From positions 142,229 to 206,228 of the forward strand of contig CAVXMG010000006.1 of assembly GCA_963762735.1 (NCBI GenBank): a DNA stretch of 64,000 nucleotides. The letters run 5' to 3'. The first letter of the stretch is position 1, and every line of letters begins with the position of its first letter. Source of the stretch: DASXKD01 sp963762735 (GTDB lineage Bacteria; Actinomycetota; Actinomycetes; Streptosporangiales; Streptosporangiaceae). The notes beneath the pieces were generated by a model that was given only the letters and a program-made list of their open reading frames with translations, was not told the DNA's origin and did no database searches. Position numbers and translations under genes: made by a program. Positions 15,734 through 23,577 of the stretch are shown one piece after another.

Positions 15734-16888
15734 ATGGGCCTTCTCAACGAAGCTCGCCGCGAGTTCATCGCAGCACCGGATAGCTCGAAGGGCCAAATCG
15801 TCTACAAGTGGCCCGACCAGAACATCCGCAAGTTCTCGCGGGCCATCGTGGAGCCCGACGCGCTTGCCGTTTTCATGAACCAGGGCCAGGTCATGGGCGT
15901 ACTCAACCCGGGCCAGCACACCCTGGACGCCTCGGAGCTCCCGTTCCTCGGCATGTTCGTGGACTGGGCGAGCAGCAGCAACGCCTTCAAGGCGGAGATC
16001 TACTTCGTCGGTGCGCGGGAATACCCGCACTGCCGGTTCGGCGGCCGGCTCGACGAGGTGCAGGACCCGCAGACCGGGCTGATCGTCACGCTCCGGGCGT
16101 TCGGGGAGTACGCGCTGCGTGTCCTCGACCCGGTCAAGCTGATCGTCAACCTGGTCGGCACGGTGGACGTGACGAACAACGAGGCCATCACCGGCTGGGT
16201 CGCGCAGCAACTGCTGAAGGTCACCAGGACCGCGATCACCACCCAGCTCATGTCGGGCGCATGGCCGATCCTCGGCATGTCCATGCACAGCCCGGAAATC
16301 GAGGCGGCCACGATGCCCGCGGCCAACGAGCAACTGGCGGACTACGGCCTGGCCATCGCCCGGTTCGGGAACCTCGACGTCAACCTCGACGACGACGACA
16401 ACGCCCGGCTGAAGAAGCTGGCCGGCGACACCGCCTACAGCCGGCTGGCCGGCGGCTTCCTCCAGGCCGCGCAGGCCGAGGCGCTGCAGGGGGCCGGTGA
16501 GGGAATGGCCCAGGGCGGCGGCGCGGTGACGCCGATGTTCCTGGGCGCCGGCCTCGGCATGGCCGGCCAGATGATGCAGCCGCCGCCGCAGGCCCAGCCC
16601 GCACCGCCGCCAGGCCCCGGTTTCGCCGGAGGCGGCCAGGGCTTCGTGCAGCAGCCGCCGCAGGCCCCGCCGCCTGCCCCGGCGCCCGCGGCCCCGGCGG
16701 CCGCGCCGGCAGCCGAGGCGACGATGGAGTGCCCGCAGTGCCACAGCGCGGTGCGCGTCGGCTCGAAGTTCTGCGGGGAGTGCGGCACGCCCATGGCCAA
16801 GCACTGCACCAACTGCAACGCCGACCTGAGCGCCACCGCGAAGTTCTGCGCGGAGTGCGGCACCCCGGCCAACCCGCCGCCGGCGTAA
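15734..16888 (+). CDS. SPFH-domain protein with C-terminal double zinc ribbon
   Basis: 384 residues. Residues about 1-230 are an SPFH/virion-core-like domain (YKWPDQNIRKFSRAIVEPDA; GVLNPGQHTLDASELPFLGM; EIYFVGAREYPHCRFGG). A Gly/Met/Gln region and a Pro/Ala linker follow. Two zinc ribbons end the protein (CPQCHSAVRVGSKFCGECG and CTNCNADLSATAKFCAECG), with eight cysteines. SPFH proteins form large membrane-associated scaffolds. Start ATG 15734 has GGAGGAGCGGTTCG upstream. Two AIM24-type genes follow on the same strand, the first also carrying a zinc knuckle, so the three probably act together. Confidence 0.85.
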   Translation: MGLLNEARREFIAAPDSSKGQIVYKWPDQNIRKFSRAIVEPDALAVFMNQGQVMGVLNPGQHTLDASELPFLGMFVDWASSSNAFKAEIYFVGAREYPHCRFGGRLDEVQDPQTGLIVTLRAFGEYALRVLDPVKLIVNLVGTVDVTNNEAITGWVAQQLLKVTRTAITTQLMSGAWPILGMSMHSPEIEAATMPAANEQLADYGLAIARFGNLDVNLDDDDNARLKKLAGDTAYSRLAGGFLQAAQAEALQGAGEGMAQGGGAVTPMFLGAGLGMAGQMMQPPPQAQPAPPPGPGFAGGGQGFVQQPPQAPPPAPAPAAPAAAPAAEATMECPQCHSAVRVGSKFCGECGTPMAKHCTNCNADLSATAKFCAECGTPANPPPA

Positions 16889-17010
16889 CCGGCGGCCCGG
16901 ACGCCTGGCTCGGACGCGAGCCCAGCGGGGCCGGCCACGGGACCGGCCCGCCTTGCACACCCGTGCGCCCCGGGGGGCGTATGGCATGAAACTAGTGAAG
17001 GGCTGTCCTG

Positions 17011-17811
17011 ATGGACCGTATCGAATGCCAGTGGTGCAAGGCCCAGAACGAGACGGGCCGCACCAACTGCACGACCTGCGGCGCGCCGCTCGACAAGAAG
17101 GATCTCGTCACCGACTCGGGCTGGGCCGAGGCGCCGCGGCTGCGTGACATGACGGAGTTCCGGTTCTCCAGCTCCACCTGCCAGATCGAGGGCGAGATCG
17201 TCCCGGTGGCCGAGATCGCCCTCGCCCAGGGCGACTCGGTGTTCTTCGAGCACCACGTGATGCTCTGGAAGGAACCCCAGGTGCCGATGTCGGCGCTGAA
17301 CACCGGCGGCGGCATGAAGCGCACGCTCGGCGGCATGCCGCACATCCTGAGCGTCGCGCACGGCCCGGGCCGGGTCGCGTTCTCCCGCGACGCCACCGGC
17401 GAGGTGGTGGTGCTGCCGCTGCACCCGTCGATGGAAATCGACGTGCGCGAGCACGCTTTCCTCGCCGGGACGCACTCGCTGACCTATTCGTTCGTCCGGA
17501 TCAAGGGCCTGGCGAACGTGCTGCACGGTGGCGGCGGCATGTACATGGACCGCTTCGTCACTCAGAACGAGCCCGGGCTGCTGCTCCTGCACGGGTACGG
17601 CAACGTGTTCCAGAAAACGCTGCAGCACGGCGAGAAGATCCTGGTGGAGCCGGGCGGCTTCCTGTACAAGGACTCGTCGGTGACCATGAACGTGTACAAG
17701 CAGAACGTCAAGACCGGGCTGATGGGCGGCCACAGCATGTACCTGGCCGAGATGGCCGGGCCCGGCCGGGTGGGCATCCAGTCCATGTACGTTCACCACG
17801 GCTCGGAGTAG
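17011..17811 (+). CDS. AIM24-family protein with N-terminal zinc ribbon (copy 1)
   Basis: 266 residues. An N-terminal C-x2-C ... C-x2-C ribbon (CQWCKAQNETGRTNCTTCG) precedes an AIM24/TIGR00266-type beta-fold domain: STCQIEGEIVPVAEIALAQG, GGMPHILSVAHGPGRVAF, PGLLLLHGYGNVFQKTLQHG, GEKILVEPGGFLYKDSSV. The family is named for a yeast mitochondrial protein; bacterial function is unknown, possibly in envelope or membrane organisation. It is followed 9 bp later by a paralogue and preceded by the SPFH gene. The zinc ribbon is shared across the operon, which hints at a common partner. Confidence 0.85.
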   Translation: MDRIECQWCKAQNETGRTNCTTCGAPLDKKDLVTDSGWAEAPRLRDMTEFRFSSSTCQIEGEIVPVAEIALAQGDSVFFEHHVMLWKEPQVPMSALNTGGGMKRTLGGMPHILSVAHGPGRVAFSRDATGEVVVLPLHPSMEIDVREHAFLAGTHSLTYSFVRIKGLANVLHGGGGMYMDRFVTQNEPGLLLLHGYGNVFQKTLQHGEKILVEPGGFLYKDSSVTMNVYKQNVKTGLMGGHSMYLAEMAGPGRVGIQSMYVHHGSE

Positions 17812-17820
17812 GGGGCCGAC

Positions 17821-18717
17821 ATGACGATGCCACCTCCCGAGGGGGCCTACACCTGCCCGTACTGCCGGATGGCCAGCGACGGCGGCGGGGGCACCTGCCC
17901 GCACTGCGGCGCGCCGGTCGACGTCAGGCTCAAGGTGTCGGACTCCGGCTGGATCGAGCAGCCGCCGATCAGGGACATGGCCCACATCAGGTTCGGGCGG
18001 TCCACCTGCCAGGTCAGCGGCGTGTACGTGCCGGTGGCCGAGATGGCGCTGCACGACGACGACTCGGTCTACTTCTCCCATCACGTGCTGCTGCACACCG
18101 ACCCGAACATCCGCTTCGGCAACCTGCCCCTGAAGGGCGGCTGGAAGCGGATGCGGGCCGGGATGCCGCTGATCATGATGACGGCGCAGGGTCCCGGGCA
18201 CATCGCGTTCAGCGCCGACGAGCCGGGGGAGACCCTGGCCGTGCCGCTCGCCCCTGGCCGGGCCGTCGACGTGGTCGAGCACCGGTTCCTGGTGGCGACC
18301 GGGAACGTCAACTACAACTGGCAGCAGTCCAACCTCTGGTTCACCACCCAGGACGGCGACGACGAGGAATGGCACTACCCGCTGGGCAAGACCCTGGACC
18401 AGTTCGCCGCGACGGGCGGCAACGGCCTGTTGCTGCTGCACGCCCCGGGCAACACGTTCATCCGCGACCTGGCGCCTGGCCAGCGCATCCTGGTGCAGCC
18501 GGGCGGGCTGATCTGGAAGGACACCTCAGTCCGGATGTTCCTGCACTTCGAGTACCCGCACGGCCAGTACTGGTTCAGCTCTGCGCGCTATCAGGCCAAG
18601 TCAACCTGGCTGACGTTGCAGGGCCCGGGCCGGATAGCCGTCGGCTCTGTGTTCGAGCGGCCCGAGGGCTCGGGTTCTGTGCGCCGCACGTCCGGCGCCA
18701 CGACCCAGCAGTGGTAG
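17821..18717 (+). CDS. AIM24-family protein with N-terminal zinc ribbon (copy 2)
   Basis: 298 residues, paralogous to the preceding gene. The ribbon CPYCRMASDGGGGTCPHCG comes first, then VSDSGWIEQPPIRDMAHIRF paralleling TDSGWAEAPRLRDMTEFRF in copy 1. The same beta-domain motifs follow (STCQVSGVYVPVAEMALHDD; NGLLLLHAPGNTFIRDLAPG; GQRILVQPGGLIWKDTSV). It differs by an inserted acidic segment (FTTQDGDDEEWHYPLGK) and a C-terminal extension. The duplication with divergence suggests a hetero-oligomer. The stop is followed by a strong hairpin, so this is the last gene of the operon. Confidence 0.85.
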   Translation: MTMPPPEGAYTCPYCRMASDGGGGTCPHCGAPVDVRLKVSDSGWIEQPPIRDMAHIRFGRSTCQVSGVYVPVAEMALHDDDSVYFSHHVLLHTDPNIRFGNLPLKGGWKRMRAGMPLIMMTAQGPGHIAFSADEPGETLAVPLAPGRAVDVVEHRFLVATGNVNYNWQQSNLWFTTQDGDDEEWHYPLGKTLDQFAATGGNGLLLLHAPGNTFIRDLAPGQRILVQPGGLIWKDTSVRMFLHFEYPHGQYWFSSARYQAKSTWLTLQGPGRIAVGSVFERPEGSGSVRRTSGATTQQW

Positions 18718-18737
18718 CTGCTTTCGCTGCGCTACGA

Positions 18738-18770
18738 CGGCCCAGCCGGTGTGTCCCGCGGGCTGGGCCG
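18738..18770 (+). terminator. Hairpin terminator closing the SPFH/AIM24 operon
   Basis: CGGCCCAGCC and GGCTGGGCCG form a perfect 10-bp stem with a 13-nt loop 20 bp after the copy-2 stop. The following stretch to about 19060 holds no gene I can support. Confidence 0.65.
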
Positions 18771-19061
18771 GTTGCGTGCCTAGCTGGCAAGAGCCGGTGC
18801 GTCCCGCTGCGGCAGCAGGGGCGCCGCTGCTGCCGACCGGGAACGACTGCGGGGCAACCGCAGGTCTGGGAGTGTCCGGTCAGCTTGGGGTCTTGACGGC
18901 GAAACACGCGGGACCGCATCATCGTCCGTAAGTTCCCCATGGGCAGGTCAAGGGTCGACCTGCCCAGGCCGCGAGGTGGGCGCGGATGGGGGCACCTTCA
19001 AGGCGGCCGGAAGCTCGGGGTACGGGGTTGTTCTGTGTTGTTTACCCCCCTGCCCGGGGTG

Positions 19062-20438
19062 ATGGCGGGAGAGGCAGTGGCACGTGCAAGAAAGCAGGAA
19101 TGGGTCGCGGTGGCCGGCGTGGCCGCGACCGGCCTGGTGGCTGGGACGGTGGCGCTGACCGGGTCGGCGGCGGTGGCCGGGGCGCCCCGCGGCGCGGGTA
19201 TCGCGGCGAAGACGCTGCATAACGCGGCGCCGGCCCGGTCGGCAGCGGCCCGGCTGGGGCCCCGGCATGGCCGCTTCCTCGGCATCCTGCCGAGCGGCAG
19301 CGCCCGGTTCAAGAACATCGCGGGCACGGCCAACGGCACGCCGCCGCTGGTCTACCACGGTGGCCCGGTGCAGCACTCGGAGACGGTGTACGCGATCTTC
19401 TGGGCTCCCGCCGGTCACTACCTCCCGGGTTCCTACCGTTCGACGGTCGCCCAGTACTTCGGCGACGTCGCGCACGACAGTTACGGGACCGGCAACGTGT
19501 ACGCGGCGTCCACCCAGTACTACGACAACACCGGCCCGGGCGGGAAGAAGAACTGGGCCTCCTACAACGTGAACTACGCCGCCTCGATCGTCGACACCGA
19601 TGCCGTGCCGGCCAGTGGGTGCACGAACTACACTCTGGGCGACTTCTCCACGACGTTCGCCTGCCTGCTCGACTCGCAGTTGCAGACCGAGGTCAGCAAC
19701 GTGGTCTCGGCGCAGCACCTGCCGACCGGGCTCGGGGTCGAGTACTTCCTGTTCACGCCGCCCGGCCTGGGCAGTTGCTTCGACAGCAACCCGGCCGACG
19801 GCTGCTACGACCCGGAGGCAACCGCCGGGTACTGCGCCTACCACTCCAACATCGGCGGGACCACGCTGTACGCCAACATGCCGTGGGCGGACATCTCGGG
19901 CTGCCAGTACCCGGCGCCGGACAACCCGTACCCGAACGACGACGGCGCTGACACGGTCATCAACGTGACGAGTCACGAGCAGAACGAGACCATGACAGAC
20001 CCACTGGGGAACGCCTGGTACGACAGCAGCGGTTACGAGAACGGCGACGAGTGCGCCTGGCTCTCGGAGACCACTCACTACAACGGCATCGGGGACTACT
20101 CGCAGACGATCAACGGTGACGAGTACATGATGCAGTTCGAGTGGAGCAACCGGAAGAACAACTGCGTGGGCACCAACACCTACGTCCAGCCCAAGGGCTC
20201 GTTCACCGCGGTGGCCGGCACCGGCACGCACGCCGAGAAGTTCACCGCGTCCGCGACTGACACCGACGACACGGTGTTCACCTATGGCTGGAACTTCGGC
20301 GACGGCACCTCCACGCTGGCCGGTACTGCAGCGACGACGCACACCTATGCGGCCGCCGGCACCTACACGGTGACGCTGGTCATCTTCGACAACCATGGCG
20401 ACCAGGTCCGGATCGTCAAGAGCGTGGTCGTTTCCTGA
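19062..20438 (+). CDS. Secreted protein with metalloprotease-like motif and C-terminal PKD domain
   Basis: About 458 residues. The signal peptide is EWVAVAGVAATGLVAGTVAL. A large extracellular domain follows (VYHGGPVQHSETVYAIFWAP; AQYFGDVAHDSYGTGNVYAA), with cysteine pairs. Then comes INVTSHEQNETMTDPLGNAW, followed by WYDSSGYENGDECAW. The H-E-x-x-E motif and this context are shared by many exported actinobacterial proteins and resemble a zinc-protease helix, but activity is not established. A PKD domain ends the chain (FTYGWNFGDGTSTL ... AAGTYTVTLVIFDNHGD). The start is ATG 19062 or GTG 19077, the latter with a better ribosome site. Confidence 0.75.
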   Translation: MAGEAVARARKQEWVAVAGVAATGLVAGTVALTGSAAVAGAPRGAGIAAKTLHNAAPARSAAARLGPRHGRFLGILPSGSARFKNIAGTANGTPPLVYHGGPVQHSETVYAIFWAPAGHYLPGSYRSTVAQYFGDVAHDSYGTGNVYAASTQYYDNTGPGGKKNWASYNVNYAASIVDTDAVPASGCTNYTLGDFSTTFACLLDSQLQTEVSNVVSAQHLPTGLGVEYFLFTPPGLGSCFDSNPADGCYDPEATAGYCAYHSNIGGTTLYANMPWADISGCQYPAPDNPYPNDDGADTVINVTSHEQNETMTDPLGNAWYDSSGYENGDECAWLSETTHYNGIGDYSQTINGDEYMMQFEWSNRKNNCVGTNTYVQPKGSFTAVAGTGTHAEKFTASATDTDDTVFTYGWNFGDGTSTLAGTAATTHTYAAAGTYTVTLVIFDNHGDQVRIVKSVVVS

Positions 20439-20448
20439 TGAACGCGAA

Positions 20449-20485
20449 CGTGGCCGGGCCTCCCACGGCGGGAGGCCCGGCCACG
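20449..20485 (+). terminator. Very strong hairpin terminator
   Basis: CGTGGCCGGGCCTCCC and GGGAGGCCCGGCCACG form a perfect 16-bp stem with a 5-nt loop, 10 bp after the PKD protein stop. Confidence 0.8.
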
Positions 20486-20567
20486 GGGCGCATGCATCCG
20501 GGCTCACCCGCCGGGATTAAGGTTTCACCTCGCGGGGCAATCTCGCCGCAGACCCCATGGAGGTGTG

Positions 20568-20881
20568 ATGACTGAGCAGGACCCGGAACAGCCCGCCGAG
20601 CAGTTCCACCGCGACCGCCGCGAGCACGGCGGCGTTCCCGGCGCGCCTCGACGATGACCAGCTTGCCCGCCTGACCGAGGAGGAACGGGTGGAGGCCGGG
20701 CTGGACGACTACGACCCGGACGAGGTGCCCCCGGCGACCGACGCGCCGCCGGAGCCGGATCTCGCCCGAGTCGGACGTGTTCCAGGAGGCACGGGCCGAG
20801 ATTCGCCGCGAGTACGACAAGGACGAACTCAGGGTCGAAGGTCAGCGGGACCCGTACCCGCCGACACGTTACGACGAGTGA
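20568..20881 (+). pseudogene. Small acidic hypothetical protein broken by two frameshifts
   Basis: ATG 20568, with GGAGG upstream, starts MTEQDPEQPAEQFHRDRREH. A one-base shift near 20635-20641 continues it as LDDDQLARLTEEERVEAGLD then DYDPDEVPPATDAPPEPD. A second shift near 20760-20775 gives SDVFQEARAEIRREYDKDEL and ends in PYPPTRYDE with TGA at 20881. All three pieces share the same acidic, charged composition and codon use, so they are one gene of about 103 codons. I do not recognise a family. Two same-direction single-base breaks in 300 bp suggest either decay or sequence error. Confidence 0.5.
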
Positions 20882-20939
20882 CGTGCTGGCGATCTAACGC
20901 CGCCCGTCCCGGTGGTTCCGCGCTGCCCGGTAGAGCTGG

Positions 20940-21881
20940 TTGAATCGCATCGTGCGAGCATGGCGACGGGGACAGCCCGCCAGGGTCCTGGCGGGTGGCC
21001 TGATCGTGCTGCCCGTGCTGGCGGCCGCCGTCGTGACGGCATCTCCCGCCGCGGCGGTGCTGGCGCCATCACCGGGGCTCGCCGCGGCCCCCGCCGCGGC
21101 GCGGGCCGCCGGGGCGCTGCGGGTGAATGCCTGGGGCGGGGGCCTGGTGGACGCGGGCACCGGCGTGGCGGTGTGGGGTCAGGACTTCAGCGTCGCCCGG
21201 CCGATGGGCAGCGTCACCAAGGTGATGACCGCGCTGCTGGTGATCCGGGCCGGTGACCTGGGCCGGGAGATCGAGGTCACCAAGGGGGCGATCCGGTATG
21301 TGCATAAGCGCGGTGCCAGCAGTGCCGGGCTGATCGCCGGGGATGTGCTGACCGCGCGCCAGTTGCTTGAGGCGATGCTGCTTCCCTCCGGCTGCGACGC
21401 GGCCTACCTGCTGGCCACAAGTTACGGCCCCGGCCGGAACACGTTCATCGCGAAGATGAACGCCGCGGCGCAGGCGATGGGGCTGACCTCGACCCATTTC
21501 TCGCACTACGACGGCATGCCCTACCCGACGGAGCACTCCACCTACTCATCCCCGGCCGACCTCATCCGCCTCGGCGAGCAGGCCATGCGCCTGCCCCTGT
21601 TCCGCCGGATTGCCGCCCAGCACAGCTACCATCTGGCCGCCGCTCCCGGGCACCACGGCTACCTGTGGCAGACCACCGACGAGCTGCTCGGCTCCTACCG
21701 TGGCATGCTGGGCATCAAGACAGGCAACACCAACGCCGCGGGCAACTGCTTCCTGTTCGAGGCGCGCCGCGGCAGGCGCACCCTGGTCGGCGTGCTCCTG
21801 CACGTGAACCCGACCAGAAACGGAACCGCCCTGTTCACCGCGGCCAGGAAACTGCTGAACTGGGGCTTCCAGCGAACCTAG
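20940..21881 (+). CDS. D-alanyl-D-alanine carboxypeptidase family (S11) with altered SxN motif
   Basis: About 313 residues with an N-terminal signal/anchor (RVLAGGLIVLPVLAAAVVTA). Penicillin-binding motifs: SVTK at residues 91-94 with the catalytic Ser and Lys; LLPSGCDAAY where S-x-N should be, with Cys at position 152; and IKTG at 259-262. Family members trim the terminal D-Ala of peptidoglycan stem peptides outside the membrane. Replacement of the motif-2 Asn by Cys is unusual and may alter activity. The start is weakly defined: TTG 20940 or GTG 20952, neither with a ribosome site. Confidence 0.8.
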   Translation: MNRIVRAWRRGQPARVLAGGLIVLPVLAAAVVTASPAAAVLAPSPGLAAAPAAARAAGALRVNAWGGGLVDAGTGVAVWGQDFSVARPMGSVTKVMTALLVIRAGDLGREIEVTKGAIRYVHKRGASSAGLIAGDVLTARQLLEAMLLPSGCDAAYLLATSYGPGRNTFIAKMNAAAQAMGLTSTHFSHYDGMPYPTEHSTYSSPADLIRLGEQAMRLPLFRRIAAQHSYHLAAAPGHHGYLWQTTDELLGSYRGMLGIKTGNTNAAGNCFLFEARRGRRTLVGVLLHVNPTRNGTALFTAARKLLNWGFQRT

Positions 21882-21929
21882 CGCCCAGGCCAGCGGGGGT
21901 TCCGGGGATCGCTCCGCCGGGCCGCCCCT

Positions 21930-22754
21930 TCAGGGCTTGCGCGCCACGCCGGCCCACAGGGCCGCCGGGCTGGCCGCCTCGCTCTCGCTGGTCGGCCGCC
22001 ACTTCGACGCCTGCACCATCCCCGGATCCACCAGTTCCAGCCCGTCGAAGAACCTGGCCACGGCCGAGCTGTCACGGAAGGTGACCTTCTCGGCCATCAT
22101 CTTGTTGAGGCTCTCCGCCATCCTGGCCATGGCCTCGGCGTTGATGTCCTTGGCCGGGTGGGACAGCGCCAGGTAACTGCCCGGTGCCAGGGGTTCCAGC
22201 AGCGTTTCCACGATCCGGTACGGGTTGTCCTCGTTGTCGAGGTGCTGCAGGACGGCCATCAGCATCACCGCGACCGGGCGGCTGAAATCCAGCAGCCCTG
22301 CCGCATTGGCCAGGATCCCCTTGGGATCCCGCAGGTCCGCGTCGATGTAGTCGGTGGCGCCCGCCGGGTCACTGGTCAACAGCGCCCGGGCGTGGGTGAG
22401 CACGACCGGGTCGTTGTCCACGTAGACGATCCGGGCTGCCGGTGCCACCGACTGGGCGACCTCGTGGGTGTTGTTCGCCGACGGGATGCCGGTCCCGATG
22501 TCCAGGAACTGGCGGACCTCGCATTCTCCGGCCAGAAAGCGAACCACCCGGGCCAGGAACGCCCGGTTGGACCGTGCGGACAGCCCGATCTCCGGGAAGG
22601 CCCTGATCGCCTGCTCGCCCGCGGCCCGGTCGGCGGCGAAGTTGTCCTTCCCGCCCAGCCAGTAGTTGTAGACCCGGGCGACGTGCGCCACGCTCGTGTC
22701 GAACGGCAGCGCAGCGCCGCTGTTGACCGTCTCCCCGTGGCCTTCGCCCACCAT
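21930..22754 (-). CDS. S-adenosylmethionine methyltransferase, PF04672 (DUF574) type
   Basis: About 274 residues. It matches the actinobacterial SAM-methyltransferase family: DTSVAHVARVYNYWLGGKDN near the N-terminus, FLDIGTGIPSANNTHEVAQS as the SAM-binding loop, VYVDNDPVVLTHARALL, and YIDADLRDPKGIL with the acidic pocket. These proteins occur in many copies in actinobacterial genomes and their substrates are mostly unknown. ATG 22754 aligns the conserved N-terminal YNYWLGGKDN region with the family; upstream codons look non-coding. A copy of the 17-bp stress dyad lies 130 bp upstream. Confidence 0.85.
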   Translation of the reverse strand: MVGEGHGETVNSGAALPFDTSVAHVARVYNYWLGGKDNFAADRAAGEQAIRAFPEIGLSARSNRAFLARVVRFLAGECEVRQFLDIGTGIPSANNTHEVAQSVAPAARIVYVDNDPVVLTHARALLTSDPAGATDYIDADLRDPKGILANAAGLLDFSRPVAVMLMAVLQHLDNEDNPYRIVETLLEPLAPGSYLALSHPAKDINAEAMARMAESLNKMMAEKVTFRDSSAVARFFDGLELVDPGMVQASKWRPTSESEAASPAALWAGVARKP

Positions 22755-22883
22755 TGACCGCCCGCTTCCGCCGTTGTTTGCCTGCACAGCGTACCGCCGC
22801 CAGCGGCGCCGGGAAGCGGTGCTCCGGCCGCCCGGCGGGCGCACGGCCGGGCAGCCGGGCACTTGGCTGCGGGCGCGTGGCAA

Positions 22884-22900
22884 TCACCCGTCCAGGGGGA
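22884..22900 (-). promoter_or_regulatory. TCACCC-N5-GGGTGA dyad, one mismatch
   Basis: In gene orientation it reads TCCCCC-TGGAC-GGGTGA, centred 138 bp upstream of the PF04672 methyltransferase start. It is further from its gene than the other copies. The surrounding 22755-23111 has no gene I can support. Confidence 0.5.
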
Positions 22901-23111
22901 TGCCCGGCGGCCGGCCCGGGGCGAACCTGATCAGTCGTTGGCCTCGCTCTTAGGACGGTCGCCATGACTGACGCTACGAACCGAAGCAATCTGCCGCTAG
23001 CTAATGAGCGTTGACCTGGCGCGGTGGCAGTTCGCGCTCACGTTGGTCAACATTTCCTGTCCGTCCCGGTCACCATCGGGCGTGCTCGTCTGCCACGCCT
23101 GGCCCGGCCCG

Positions 23112-23324
23112 TCAGGTCTCGTCCTGCAGGCGGCGGACCTCGAGGACCTGGACGCCGAAGGTCTCCAGCCTGGCCAGGAGCCCGTGCAGCGCTGCCTGAT
23201 CCTGGAGCGGGCCGTGCACCACCGTTTCGACCTGGCGCACCGATGCGCTGAGCCGCTCGAAGTCGAGCAGCGCTTCGGCAGGCAGGACTCCGGCTATGCG
23301 GATCTCGTAATACACGGACGGCAC
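23112..23324 (-). CDS. Small LAL-regulator-associated protein A
   Basis: About 70 residues: VPSVYYEIRIAGVLPAEALL, then VVHGPLQDQAALHGLLARLE and TFGVQVLEVRRLQDET. It is clearly paralogous to the product of 26338-26598; both share the pattern D-x-x-x-L-[HY]-G-L-[LI]-x-R-L-x-x-F and an alternating strand at each end, suggesting a small ACT- or ferredoxin-like fold. GTG 23324 with GGGGG upstream gives the same architecture as the paralogue; GTG 23405 is an alternative. It lies divergent from the first giant LAL regulator, pointing to a linked function, perhaps signal sensing. I recognise no named family. Confidence 0.6.
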   Translation of the reverse strand: MPSVYYEIRIAGVLPAEALLDFERLSASVRQVETVVHGPLQDQAALHGLLARLETFGVQVLEVRRLQDET

Positions 23325-23503
23325 CGCCGGCCCCCAAGGTTCGCGGGAAAACGCCACAGCGATCCCACCCTGCTCCGGCCGGGCCGGTGACACCCCACTC
23401 GGCACGGGTGATACGGCGCAGCGCCCGGGAGCCGGGTGGCCTCACCCTGGTGAGATCACCGGAGGGTGATGACGGGTCACCCGGGTCCATGCGAGAACAG
23501 GTA

Positions 23504-23525
23504 CCTAGCGGGCTAGCCCGCTAGG
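23504..23525. promoter_or_regulatory. 22-bp perfect palindrome upstream of the first LAL regulator
   Basis: CCTAGCGGGCTAGCCCGCTAGG is a perfect palindrome 52 bp upstream of the regulator start. Position and symmetry suggest an operator, possibly autoregulatory. A hairpin in the leader RNA is the alternative. Confidence 0.55.
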
Positions 23526-23577
23526 CGGCGGGGCCGGCCGGCGACCGCCGCTCGCCGGGGGGGCGGAGGCGATGGCG

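Noticed and set aside
16928..16949. GGGCCGG/CCGGCCC hairpin between the SPFH and AIM24 genes
   Set aside because: A 7-bp GC stem is expected often in this sequence; no evidence it interrupts the operon.
16435..18441. 668-codon leftward frame opposite the SPFH/AIM24 genes
   Set aside because: Low-complexity His/Val/Arg translation; the rightward frames have zinc ribbons, ribosome sites and paralogy.
20504..20520. Possible further stress-dyad copy upstream of the small broken gene
   Set aside because: TCACCC-GCCGG matches the first half and spacer of the 29559 site, but the second half is GATTAA; only a half-site.
23442..23469. TCACCC/GGTGA inverted repeats before the first LAL gene
   Set aside because: They are dyads, but with spacers of 0-2 bp rather than 5, so I did not count them in the 17-bp motif; they might be a related element.
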